From the NCBI RefSeq assembly GCF_900116565.1, contig NZ_FPCJ01000001.1:682001-746000 (forward strand): a stretch of DNA of 64,000 nucleotides. Direction: 5' to 3'. Shown here piece after piece: positions 34,859 through 42,990 of this stretch. The translations under genes were made by a program, and so were the position numbers. The DNA is from Thermoflavifilum thermophilum (GTDB taxonomy: Bacteria > Bacteroidota > Bacteroidia > Chitinophagales > Chitinophagaceae). The number at the start of each line of letters is the position of its first letter. The stretch's first letter is position 1. The notes beneath the pieces are model-generated. The model saw only the letters and a program-made list of their open reading frames with translations. It did not search any database and had not been told where the DNA came from.

Positions 34859-36771
34859 ACCCAGAGGCGACCTGATGGATCCATGCTAATATAGGCTTCT
34901 GCCAATAGATGATCAATAACCTGCCTGACTCTTTTTCTATCGATATCCGGCAGCGCGCGGTAAATTTCATCGGAAGTACAGGGTTTATGCAACAGTTCCA
35001 GGATGCGCAACATGATGTTTTCGAGCCGGGCAGAGCCTGAATGGGCAGATATACTTTGCTCGCACAGATCGCAGTGATTGCATGGATCATGGGCCTGTTC
35101 GCCAAAATAATCCGCAGCTATCTGCATCCTGCAAGAGGTTGCATCCAGATATTGACGTACTTGCTTGAGTCGTTCCAGCGCTCTTTCTTTCAGAAAATAT
35201 ATGTGTTCAGCTTTCAGAAATAATGCCGCTGCGGGTGGCCTGTCTGCCAGCAACAACAGCTGCGGACTTTCATACGATGCTTTGTACACGATCCATCCCA
35301 TCTGATGCATATGCATCAGCACATCTGACACCTGCATGCGGGAAGCTCCCGCGTGCCTGGCTATTTCGCCTTCATCGATAGCCACCGGAACGTCGGCAAT
35401 ACCCGGATAAAGCCGCAACAAAATTTCTGCAACTAAAGCCTCAAGCGGATAGATCTGCTGCAGTGCTAACAAATCACTGCGGGAAATCTGAAACCTTGCA
35501 ACCGAAGGATGTACCACGGCATCGGTGCGATACAACCAACCCTCCCATTCCAGTATGCGGAGCACGGCCTGTACCACTACGGGTCTGTAACCGAAACGCT
35601 GGCAGAAATCTGGCAGGTAAAAATCAAATGCACGTCCGCCTCCCGTACCGGCTGGTATTTGCAGGTAATTCATCAGCGAAGCAAATACCTGACGCACCGT
35701 TTCCAGATCGGGGTAGCGACTCATCACCCATGTTTGGAGTTGATCCAGGTCGTGAAGTCCTACCAACACGGTTGCCTGAGCCGGCAGGCCATCCCTGCCG
35801 GCCCTCCCCGTTTCCTGGAAATAGGCCTCCAGGCTTTCTGGCATGTGGTAGTGTACTACCACCCGCACGTCATCCTTATGAATCCCCATCCCAAAGGCAT
35901 TGGTGCAAACCATATTGTCCGCATTGCCGGTCAACCAGGCTTGCTGACGTTGCTCCCGCTCCTCATAGCTAAGTCCTGCATGGTAAGCTGCTGCCGGGAT
36001 TCCTTGCTCTGAAAGCCACCGTGCTACCTGAACAGTGGTTCTCCGATCCCGGCAATATACCAGTTTGCTACCTGGTTTGGCTTTTATTATCTGTAGCAGC
36101 GCATGCAACTTATCTTCCGTACGAACTACCGCATAATGAATATTGGCACGGGAAAAAGAACCTATAACCTCAAAAGGATGATGTAAATCCAACAGCCTGA
36201 TGATATCTTCCCGAACCTGACGGGTAGCTGTAGCCGTTACAGCCATGACAGGCACCCGGGAATAAGCCTGGCGTATATGCACGATTTCCAGATAGGCCGG
36301 CCTGAACTCATGCCCCCATTGTGAAATACAATGGGCTTCATCTACAGCCAGAAAGCTAAATTTCCAACCGGCCAGTGCCTCCAGAAAACGCGTGCTGCGG
36401 AGGCGTTCGGGAGATACATATACCAGCTTGTACATGCCTGCAGACATGCGTTCAAGCGCTTGCTCAAGTATGGAAGCATCCATTCCCGAATGAAGCGCTA
36501 CAGCTGGTATTCCCCTTTTTCTTGCCCATGCTACCTGGTCGTTCATCAGGGCAATCAGAGGAGATATAACCAGGGCGCCACCAGGCAGATACAAGGCAGG
36601 AAGCTGGTAGCAAAGAGATTTACCGCCACCCGTAGGCAAAACGGCTATCACGTCTTTCCCCTCCACCACAGCTTCCATAATAGATAACTGCCGGGGACGA
36701 AAGTCTTCGTATCCCCAATATTGCTTCAGCAGACGATATGCTTCTTTACGAAAAAGGGGCAGATTATCCAT
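34816..36771 (-). CDS. recQ: ATP-dependent DNA helicase RecQ
   Basis: A 3'-5' superfamily 2 helicase of 651 residues: FRPRQLSIM (motif 0), Walker A LPTGGGKS (residues 45-52), DEAHCISQWGHEFR, TATATRQVREDI, FGMGIHKDDVR and QTGRAGRDG. A winged-helix RQC-like part and a Zn-binding Cys set (CRMQIAADYFGE..CNHCDLC) follow near residues 570-600. No HRDC domain is evident at the C-terminus. The 3' end overlaps the GroES-like gene by 43 bases on the opposite strand. RecQ unwinds forks and recombination intermediates; Bacteroidota often carry more than one copy. Confidence 0.95.
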   Translation of the reverse strand: MDNLPLFRKEAYRLLKQYWGYEDFRPRQLSIMEAVVEGKDVIAVLPTGGGKSLCYQLPALYLPGGALVISPLIALMNDQVAWARKRGIPAVALHSGMDASILEQALERMSAGMYKLVYVSPERLRSTRFLEALAGWKFSFLAVDEAHCISQWGHEFRPAYLEIVHIRQAYSRVPVMAVTATATRQVREDIIRLLDLHHPFEVIGSFSRANIHYAVVRTEDKLHALLQIIKAKPGSKLVYCRDRRTTVQVARWLSEQGIPAAAYHAGLSYEEREQRQQAWLTGNADNMVCTNAFGMGIHKDDVRVVVHYHMPESLEAYFQETGRAGRDGLPAQATVLVGLHDLDQLQTWVMSRYPDLETVRQVFASLMNYLQIPAGTGGGRAFDFYLPDFCQRFGYRPVVVQAVLRILEWEGWLYRTDAVVHPSVARFQISRSDLLALQQIYPLEALVAEILLRLYPGIADVPVAIDEGEIARHAGASRMQVSDVLMHMHQMGWIVYKASYESPQLLLLADRPPAAALFLKAEHIYFLKERALERLKQVRQYLDATSCRMQIAADYFGEQAHDPCNHCDLCEQSISAHSGSARLENIMLRILELLHKPCTSDEIYRALPDIDRKRVRQVIDHLLAEAYISMDPSGRLWVYNSSSRSNMRMAD

Positions 36772-36810
36772 ATCTCATCCAAAAGAAAGCAGATTTTCCG
36801 AAATTTAATC

Positions 36811-38946
36811 CTATGCAGGTTTTATTTTCCGGGTATAAAGCCGCAGTGAATTCACTACCAATACCAGATCGCTAAATCCCATCGAAAAGGCAGCAATCAC
36901 AGGGCTTAACGCTCCCAGAGCAGCCAATGGTATAGCCACCAGATTGTATGCCAGTGCCCAGAGCAGGTTTTCCTGAATGGTGCGATAAGTATGCCGGGAT
37001 AGTTGCAGGGCAAGGGGAAGCTGCTGAAGGCTGTTGCCCAGCAGCACCATACTGGCCGATTGCATGGTTATGGTAGAAGCTTCGGCTACTGCAATGCTGA
37101 TGTCGGCCTGGGCAAGTGCCGGAGCATCATTGATGCCATCTCCCACCATAGCCACCACACCTTGTTCCATCAAACGATGCAGCACCTGCTGCTTGCCTTC
37201 CGGCGTTTGCTCAGCATATATTTCCTCTATTCCCAGTTCTCTGGCCACGGCTTCGCAGGTTTCCCGGCGATCGCCGCTCAACAGCACCATACGATATCCC
37301 TGCTGCTTCAATATACCAAGCACTTCCCTGGCTTCAGGTCTTAGCTCATCAGCCAGATCTATCCAGCCCAGCAATTCAGCCTGGCTACCAGCTGTAGACC
37401 TGCGTACCAGGTAAAGCTGGTGTCCCAGTGGCAGTTCCAAATCCCGGGCAAACCAACGCTCATTGCCAAGCCGATAAATATTTCCCTTACTGTCTATCCC
37501 TTCTACTCCCCACCCCTTTTTTTCTTCAACTCGAACAAATTCAAAAGCCGCATACCCTCCCCAGTCTCTTACTATAGCTCGGGCAACAGGATGTGTAGAA
37601 TGCTGTTCCAAGGCCGCTACTATGGCACGAAAACTTTGTTCGGGCATCTGAAAACAAACACTGCGGGTTATTGCTAGTTGTCCCCGGGTAAGGGTCCCCG
37701 TTTTATCGAATACCAGGGTGTACAGTTTGCGGATTTTTTCCAGTATTTCAGGATCCTTGATGAGGATTCCCATCTTACCTGCCCGCCCCAGCCCTACCAT
37801 GATAGCAGCTGGGGTAGCCAATCCCATCGCACAGGGACAGGCGATGACCAATACGGCCATTGCCCTCAGCAGAGCTGCTGATATAGGGAGATGAAAAATA
37901 CCTGTGCTTATGATGACCGTCAGGACAGCAATAGCAACCACAACTGGCACAAACACGGCACTGATGCGATCTGCCAGGCGTTGCACAGAAGGCTTGCGCG
38001 ATTGAGCCTGCTGTACAAGGGCAATCATCCTGCCCAGCACCGTTTGCTGACCCACGGCCTGCACCTGCATACGCACCGTACCCTGTTGCAAAATGGTTCC
38101 CCCAATGAGCTGATCGCCCTGCCGCCGTTCTACCGGAGCACTCTCCCCTGTAAAAAGAGCTTCATTCACCCAGGCTTCTCCCCATACAATTTCCCCATCG
38201 GCCGGCACTTGTTCACCCTCCCGGATCAATACCGCATCGTGCACCTGCAACAGGCGACTATCTACCTCTTCCATCTGGCCCGAAACGGGATCTATCCGAT
38301 GGGCCCGCGTCACCTGCAGCCGTAATAACTCCTCCACGGCAGAAGCCGTGCGCCTGACCGCCTTTTGTTCCAGCCAGTTGCCCAACAGCACAAAGCTTAC
38401 AATAGCCGCCGGAGCTTCAAAATATACAGGAGGATGGGCTGTCCCAAACAAACCGGGAAACAACCAGGCCAGCATGCTGTACACATATCCCGCCACCACA
38501 CTTATGGTAATCAATACATCCATATTGGCAGCCCCATTGCGCACCGCATGCCAGGCACTTTTACCAAAATGGGTTAGCCCAATAACCACAACCGGTGTGG
38601 CAAGCAAAGCCTGTACCCAGGCCAGATGCAACCACGCCCATGACACCCACATGTGCAGCAACAGCGGCAGGGTAAACAATAAACAGACTATCCACCTCAC
38701 CAGCAAAGGGAAGTTTGCAGATCGTTTTCGCCCCAATCCTTCCTCCCTGACCACATGATAACCCATTTGTTCAATGCCATTCCAAACAGGATCAAGAACA
38801 ACTGCTTCATCAGCTTCAAACTGCACATCTCCTGTAGCCAGGCTTACCGACACCTGCTTCATGCCCGATTTTTCCAGATACCGGGTGATATTGTTTACAC
38901 ATCCACTGCACGACATGCCCTCCACTTTGCATTTTACGGTTTTCAT
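36811..38946 (-). CDS. copA: Copper-translocating P1B-type ATPase
   Basis: A 711-residue membrane ATPase from ATG 38946. An N-terminal HMA domain has GMSCSGC (Cys13 and Cys16). Eight membrane segments include the ion-path motif CPC (370-372). Actuator TGES (about 267-270), phosphorylated Asp414 in DKTGTLT, the nucleotide-binding HP motif (EQHSTHPVA) and GDGINDAPALAQADISIAV complete the family. CPC with one HMA domain points to Cu(I) export. The frame extends to 39000, but the -7 element at 38971-38978 lies inside it. It diverges from tsaE. Confidence 0.94.
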   Translation of the reverse strand: MKTVKCKVEGMSCSGCVNNITRYLEKSGMKQVSVSLATGDVQFEADEAVVLDPVWNGIEQMGYHVVREEGLGRKRSANFPLLVRWIVCLLFTLPLLLHMWVSWAWLHLAWVQALLATPVVVIGLTHFGKSAWHAVRNGAANMDVLITISVVAGYVYSMLAWLFPGLFGTAHPPVYFEAPAAIVSFVLLGNWLEQKAVRRTASAVEELLRLQVTRAHRIDPVSGQMEEVDSRLLQVHDAVLIREGEQVPADGEIVWGEAWVNEALFTGESAPVERRQGDQLIGGTILQQGTVRMQVQAVGQQTVLGRMIALVQQAQSRKPSVQRLADRISAVFVPVVVAIAVLTVIISTGIFHLPISAALLRAMAVLVIACPCAMGLATPAAIMVGLGRAGKMGILIKDPEILEKIRKLYTLVFDKTGTLTRGQLAITRSVCFQMPEQSFRAIVAALEQHSTHPVARAIVRDWGGYAAFEFVRVEEKKGWGVEGIDSKGNIYRLGNERWFARDLELPLGHQLYLVRRSTAGSQAELLGWIDLADELRPEAREVLGILKQQGYRMVLLSGDRRETCEAVARELGIEEIYAEQTPEGKQQVLHRLMEQGVVAMVGDGINDAPALAQADISIAVAEASTITMQSASMVLLGNSLQQLPLALQLSRHTYRTIQENLLWALAYNLVAIPLAALGALSPVIAAFSMGFSDLVLVVNSLRLYTRKIKPA

Positions 38947-38970
38947 TGCGGTAAATATTTCAAGCTTATA

Positions 38971-39000
38971 CAAAATTAGGTTGCAACAAAAGGCTGACAA
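38971..39000 (-). promoter_or_regulatory. Promoter of the copper ATPase gene
   Basis: On the reverse strand, TTG (38998-39000), 19-base spacer and TAATTTTG (38971-38978) fit the Bacteroidota promoter, 24 bases before ATG 38946. It overlaps the divergent tsaE promoter. Confidence 0.65.
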
Positions 39001-39012
39001 TTATCATCTTTG
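38981..39012 (+). promoter_or_regulatory. Possible tsaE promoter
   Basis: TTG at 38981-38983, 21-base spacer and CATCTTTG at 39005-39012 (one base off TAnnTTTG), 24 bases before the tsaE ATG. The -33 TTG lies within the spacer of the opposite copA promoter. Confidence 0.4.
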
Positions 39013-39036
39013 CAGATTGGGTTGTAAAATTTGCAT

Positions 39037-39471
39037 ATGGAGCAATTCGAATATTCGCTTGAGCAAATAGAACAGGCTGCCCGTATTTGTTGGGAAAAAC
39101 TGCAGCAGGGGCATGTGATGGCTTTTCACGGTGAAATGGGATCCGGGAAAACAACCCTTATTCAGACCATGTGCCGGCAGAAACATGTACGGGAAAACGT
39201 AAGCAGCCCCACATTTTCACTCATCAATGAATATACTTTTCTGGACGATACCCAACAGATACACACAATTTATCACATTGACCTTTACCGCCTGCGCAGT
39301 GTGGACGAAGCTATCAGGGTCGGTGTGGAAGATTGTCTGGATGCTCCGGGTATATGCCTGATTGAATGGCCCGAACTGATAACATCCCTGCTGCCGGATG
39401 ATACCATTCATGTGTATATCGATATACTTGGAGAGAAAAAAAGAAGGCTGCGGATAACTCCTGCACCATAG
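39037..39471 (+). CDS. tsaE: tRNA threonylcarbamoyladenosine ATPase TsaE
   Basis: A 144-residue P-loop ATPase that works with TsaB/TsaD in making t6A37 of tRNA. Walker A is GEMGSGKTT (residues 32-40), followed by SSPTFSLINEY (the family hallmark), YHIDLYRL and LIEWPE. ATG at 39037 is chosen because the longer frame begins with TTG. A -7-like element lies 24 bases upstream. The gene stands alone ahead of alanine dehydrogenase, with no tsaB or tsaD in this window. Confidence 0.95.
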   Translation: MEQFEYSLEQIEQAARICWEKLQQGHVMAFHGEMGSGKTTLIQTMCRQKHVRENVSSPTFSLINEYTFLDDTQQIHTIYHIDLYRLRSVDEAIRVGVEDCLDAPGICLIEWPELITSLLPDDTIHVYIDILGEKKRRLRITPAP

Positions 39472-39478
39472 GTTTTCT

Positions 39479-39486
39479 TATCTTTG
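39479..39486 (+). promoter_or_regulatory. -7 element before alanine dehydrogenase
   Basis: TATCTTTG is a perfect match to TAnnTTTG, 66 bases before the ATG at 39553. No -33 TTG at the usual distance. Confidence 0.5.
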
Positions 39487-39552
39487 GAATACAACTGGTA
39501 ACTCGCTTCCCTGCGTGGAAGCATCATTTATTTTGATGATTGAATTGAAAAC

Positions 39553-40773
39553 ATGGAATCACGCACAGTTGCACATGGAGGACATGTATTCCCAGGTATT
39601 ACTCCCCAAGAAGAAATTCTTGCTGTAAAATATAATACAGCTCAGCTGCATATTGGTATTCCCCGTGAAGATGCTTTTCATGAAAATCGCATCAGCCTGG
39701 TACCCGATGCTGTGGCCGTACTGGTAAACAACGGACATCGGGTAGTGGTAGAGCATGCAGCTGGTGAGCGTTCACACTTCTATGATACCGATTATGCAGA
39801 AGCTGGTGCCGAAATATTGTACAATAAAAAAGATGTTTACCAGGCCGGAATCATTGTAAAATCGGCTCCCTTGAGTGAAGAAGAGCTGGAGTTGCTGCAT
39901 CCCGGGCAGATAGTGATTTCGCCCATTCATCTGCCCATGCTGAAAGCCGAGCATCTGCAAAAAATGATGCAGAAACGCATCACCGCATTAAGCTTTGAAA
40001 ATCTGAAAGACGATGCCGGTACATTTCCCATTGTACGCTCCATGAGTGAAATTGCAGGCAGTGCCGTGATGCTGATTGCAGCCCATTATCTGGGCAATAC
40101 AGAAAAGGGAAAGGGCGTATTGTTGGGAGGTATTTCCGGTGTGCCTTCAACCGAAGTGGTGATCATAGGTGCTGGTGTGGTGGCCGAATATGCAGCCCGC
40201 ACCGCCCTCGCGTTGGGTGCATCTGTAAAGGTTTTCGACAACAACATTTACAAACTCAAAAGATTGCAAACCAATATTGGGGTGCGTGTATATACTTCCG
40301 TGATTGAGCCCAAAACCCTGTCTGAACAACTCAAAACCGCCGATGTAGCAGTAGGAGCGCTTTCTTCACAGAGCGGACGTACGCCTATCGTGGTCACAGA
40401 AGAAATGGTTAAAAACATGAAAGCCGGCTCGGTAATCGTGGATGTTAGCATCGATCGAGGTGGCTGCTTTGAAACATCTGAAGTAACTTCTCTCGAAAAT
40501 CCGGTGTTCAAAAAATATGACGTCATCCATTATTGCGTACCCAACATCCCCTCTGCTTTTTCCCGCACGGCCTCTCAGGCTATCAGCAATGTGATCATGC
40601 CATTACTGCTCAGTGCTGCCGATGAAGGCGGTTTTGATAATCTGGTATGGATCAAGCGCGGCGTGCGAAATGGCATTTATGTGTACAAGGGCGCACTCAC
40701 CAATTTTCACCTGAGTGAACGGTTTAAGTTAAAATATACGGATCTGGAATTGTTGCTTGCTGTTAAAGGATGA
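39553..40773 (+). CDS. ald: Alanine dehydrogenase
   Basis: A 406-residue NAD-dependent enzyme of the alanine dehydrogenase / pyridine nucleotide transhydrogenase family. It shows GIPREDAFHENRISLVPDAV (N-terminal catalytic half), GHRVVVEHAAG, MSEIAGSAVMLIAAHYL, the Rossmann VVIIGAGVVAEYAARTALALGASV, and VDVSIDRGGCFETSE. The N-terminus is about 35 residues longer than the core family. It interconverts L-alanine and pyruvate. It converges on uppP with only 4 bases between stops, and no terminator is visible. Confidence 0.93.
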   Translation: MESRTVAHGGHVFPGITPQEEILAVKYNTAQLHIGIPREDAFHENRISLVPDAVAVLVNNGHRVVVEHAAGERSHFYDTDYAEAGAEILYNKKDVYQAGIIVKSAPLSEEELELLHPGQIVISPIHLPMLKAEHLQKMMQKRITALSFENLKDDAGTFPIVRSMSEIAGSAVMLIAAHYLGNTEKGKGVLLGGISGVPSTEVVIIGAGVVAEYAARTALALGASVKVFDNNIYKLKRLQTNIGVRVYTSVIEPKTLSEQLKTADVAVGALSSQSGRTPIVVTEEMVKNMKAGSVIVDVSIDRGGCFETSEVTSLENPVFKKYDVIHYCVPNIPSAFSRTASQAISNVIMPLLLSAADEGGFDNLVWIKRGVRNGIYVYKGALTNFHLSERFKLKYTDLELLLAVKG

Positions 40774-40777
40774 TGGA

Positions 40778-41575
40778 CTATTTCAGAACACCTTTCCATA
40801 CCAGCACCAACACCACTATGCCTATCAGGATGCGGTAATAGCCGAACGCACGAAAACCATGATGCTGTAGATATCGGATAAATGAACGAATGGCCAGCAT
40901 GGCTACCAGAAAAGCCACACAGCAGCCCACCAACAGTAACAGAAGATAATGTTTTTCAGTGATGAATTGTGGTTGATGCCTGAATGCCTGCAGCAATTTA
41001 TACCCTGTAGCAGCGGCCATGGTGGGCACTGCCAGAAAAAATGAAAATTCAGCTGCCAGTTCCCTGATCAGCTTTTGCTGAAGACCGCCAATAATGGCCG
41101 CTGCACTGCGGCTTACACCCGGTATCATAGCCAGGCATTGCCAGAAACCAATGCGAATTGCCTGCCACACCGTCATCTTCTCTTCCTCCAGCACTTCCGG
41201 GACTTTAAACCATTGATCTACCCAAATAAATATCACACCTCCGAGCAGCAGCATAATGCCCACTGTAAGCGGACTATCAAGCAACTGATCAATTTCATTG
41301 GCAAACAAATAACCAATAATCAATGCAGGCACTGTACCTAAAATAATTTTCTTGTAAAATGCCAGTCGTCCGCGATCAAAAAACTTTCGCCAATACAACA
41401 CCACTACCGAAAGAATGGCTCCCAGCTGAATGACAACCTCAAACAGTTTGGTGAAGTCCTGCGCATCAATGCCCATCAACGAACTGGCAATAATCATATG
41501 ACCGGTGGATGATACCGGCAAAAATTCCGTGATTCCTTCAATAATGCCTAATACAATGGCCTGCCAGAGATTCAT
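40778..41575 (-). CDS. uppP: Undecaprenyl-diphosphatase
   Basis: Integral membrane enzyme that recycles the lipid carrier undecaprenyl diphosphate for cell-wall synthesis and gives bacitracin resistance. It has 265 residues from ATG 41575 with the family motifs EGITEFLPVSSTGHM and PGVSRSAA, and about eight hydrophobic helices. The longer frame starts with TTG at 41584, so the ATG is preferred. It follows the DUF3098 gene by 11 bases; ftsX-DUF3098-uppP is a cluster I recall from other Bacteroidota, where truB often follows, but here it does not. Confidence 0.96.
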   Translation of the reverse strand: MNLWQAIVLGIIEGITEFLPVSSTGHMIIASSLMGIDAQDFTKLFEVVIQLGAILSVVVLYWRKFFDRGRLAFYKKIILGTVPALIIGYLFANEIDQLLDSPLTVGIMLLLGGVIFIWVDQWFKVPEVLEEEKMTVWQAIRIGFWQCLAMIPGVSRSAAAIIGGLQQKLIRELAAEFSFFLAVPTMAAATGYKLLQAFRHQPQFITEKHYLLLLLVGCCVAFLVAMLAIRSFIRYLQHHGFRAFGYYRILIGIVVLVLVWKGVLK

Positions 41576-41586
41576 GCCAAGCAAGT

Positions 41587-41904
41587 TCAGCGAGATGAAG
41601 CAGAAGTTTGTTGTGAGTCAGCAGATGGTTTATGTGTAGGCTTTTTCATAATGGCAAATACTTCAATTACCAGCCCCAGGATCACCACTATCGGAGCCAA
41701 CGTTATCCGACGGAAACTATAAATCTCTTCAGGATGAAATTGATTCGGATCCTTGCTCCCGCCACCTACCATCAGCAATAAACCAATGATGAAGATGGCC
41801 AGACCTGTTAGCATGATTATGTAATTGGTTTTATCGAATAAAAAAGGGCGCTGATTACGCAGATTTTTCTGGGTAGTCTTGTGAGAAACGGGCTGTTTAG
41901 CCAT
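41587..41904 (-). CDS. DUF3098 family membrane protein
   Basis: A 105-residue protein with a basic N-terminus, two hydrophobic helices (about residues 29-46 and 70-86) and the connecting MVGGGSKDPNQFHPEEIYSFRRITLAP segment that typifies DUF3098. The tail is Lys- and Ser-rich. It is the middle gene of ftsX-DUF3098-uppP, 39 bases after ftsX and 11 before uppP. The steady link to cell-division and lipid-carrier genes suggests an envelope role, but no function is known. Confidence 0.88.
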   Translation of the reverse strand: MAKQPVSHKTTQKNLRNQRPFLFDKTNYIIMLTGLAIFIIGLLLMVGGGSKDPNQFHPEEIYSFRRITLAPIVVILGLVIEVFAIMKKPTHKPSADSQQTSASSR

Positions 41905-41943
41905 AATAAATCAAGTTTGCATGCAAGATAAGAATAGATTCCA

Positions 41944-42813
41944 TTAATACAAATCATCCACACGGGTACGCAGGTATTTCATGACAGCTCGATGGGTGCT
42001 GATCAGAGAAATCAGAATACCCACTGCAATCAGGCCTGCAAACAATATCGCCAGCTGCAAATTATTCTGCAATGCCCGAAGTTCAGGTAAAATTTGTTCG
42101 GCTGCATATATCACGATGCAAATTCCCAAAATGGCTATCAAAGCGCTGATAAAGCCATTCCAGATGCTTTTCTTGTCAAACGGTTTGGCAATAAACCATC
42201 GCGTAGCACCTACCATTTGCATGGTCTTGATCAGAAACCGGTTGCTGAACATAGCCAGCCGAATGGTATTATCAATCAACACAATCACGACCAAAGCCAG
42301 CAAAATACTGAGGGCCAGAAATACCAACCCGATGCGTTGCATATTTTCGTTTAGCTGGTCAACCAGTCCCTGCTGATAAAATACTTCTCTTACCTCGGGT
42401 AGTTGCTGCAACTGACGGGAAATTTGTTGCAGACTGTCCGCATTTACATACGCGGCACGCGCCTTGAAATTAATGCTGGCATAAAGCGGATTATACCCCA
42501 GCAAAGCCTGTGCAGAGTCATGCGTTTCCTGTACATATCGCCGATATGCTTCTTCTTTGCTGACATATTCAATGCTCTTCACAAAAGGCAATTGTGCAAG
42601 ACTATCTCTCAACGCCTGTGCCGTTGCTTGCTGCACATCATCACGAAGAATTACCTGCACTTCAATGTTTTCCTTGAAATAGCTGGTGAGTTGTCGCGTA
42701 TTGATGAACAATAAACCCACAATGCCCAGAAAAAACAAGACCAGTGCTACACCTATGATTGACATCAGATACGAAGGCCGCGCCCGTCTTGTCCCAGCTT
42801 TTGCTACCAGCAT
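41944..42813 (-). CDS. ftsX: Cell-division protein FtsX
   Basis: A 289-residue permease-like protein with a short N-terminal cytoplasmic part, first membrane helix (about 17-37), an extracytoplasmic domain (about 38-165) and three C-terminal helices with TMQMVGATRWFIAKPF between two of them. With FtsE it signals to peptidoglycan hydrolases at the septum. No ftsE is adjacent here, as I recall for other Bacteroidota. It heads the ftsX-DUF3098-uppP operon and diverges from leuS. Confidence 0.94.
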   Translation of the reverse strand: MLVAKAGTRRARPSYLMSIIGVALVLFFLGIVGLLFINTRQLTSYFKENIEVQVILRDDVQQATAQALRDSLAQLPFVKSIEYVSKEEAYRRYVQETHDSAQALLGYNPLYASINFKARAAYVNADSLQQISRQLQQLPEVREVFYQQGLVDQLNENMQRIGLVFLALSILLALVVIVLIDNTIRLAMFSNRFLIKTMQMVGATRWFIAKPFDKKSIWNGFISALIAILGICIVIYAAEQILPELRALQNNLQLAILFAGLIAVGILISLISTHRAVMKYLRTRVDDLY

Positions 42814-42861
42814 GCTTCGAATGGTTTGCCGGCGAAAATAACAAAAATTCAGGGTTTGGCT

Positions 42862-42869
42862 TATCTTTG
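42862..42869 (+). promoter_or_regulatory. -7 element of leuS
   Basis: TATCTTTG fits TAnnTTTG in the 177-base gap between ftsX and leuS; it would give a leader of about 115 bases. No clear -33 TTG. The rest of the gap is A/T-rich without a strong hairpin; I see no T-box-like stem. Confidence 0.5.
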
Positions 42870-42990
42870 CCCGTTATCATCACAATTTGCGGATGAGAGG
42901 CATGTGATTTATTTCCCCCGCCAAACATGGACAGTCGTTTTTTTAAAAAACATCACAAACAAATCAATCATATCATAGTCGCAGTTTATT

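Noticed and set aside
42935-42952. T-run/A-run palindrome in the ftsX-leuS gap as a terminator
   Set aside because: It is only a T-tract meeting an A-tract, has no GC stem, and lies in a divergent gap where no terminator is expected.
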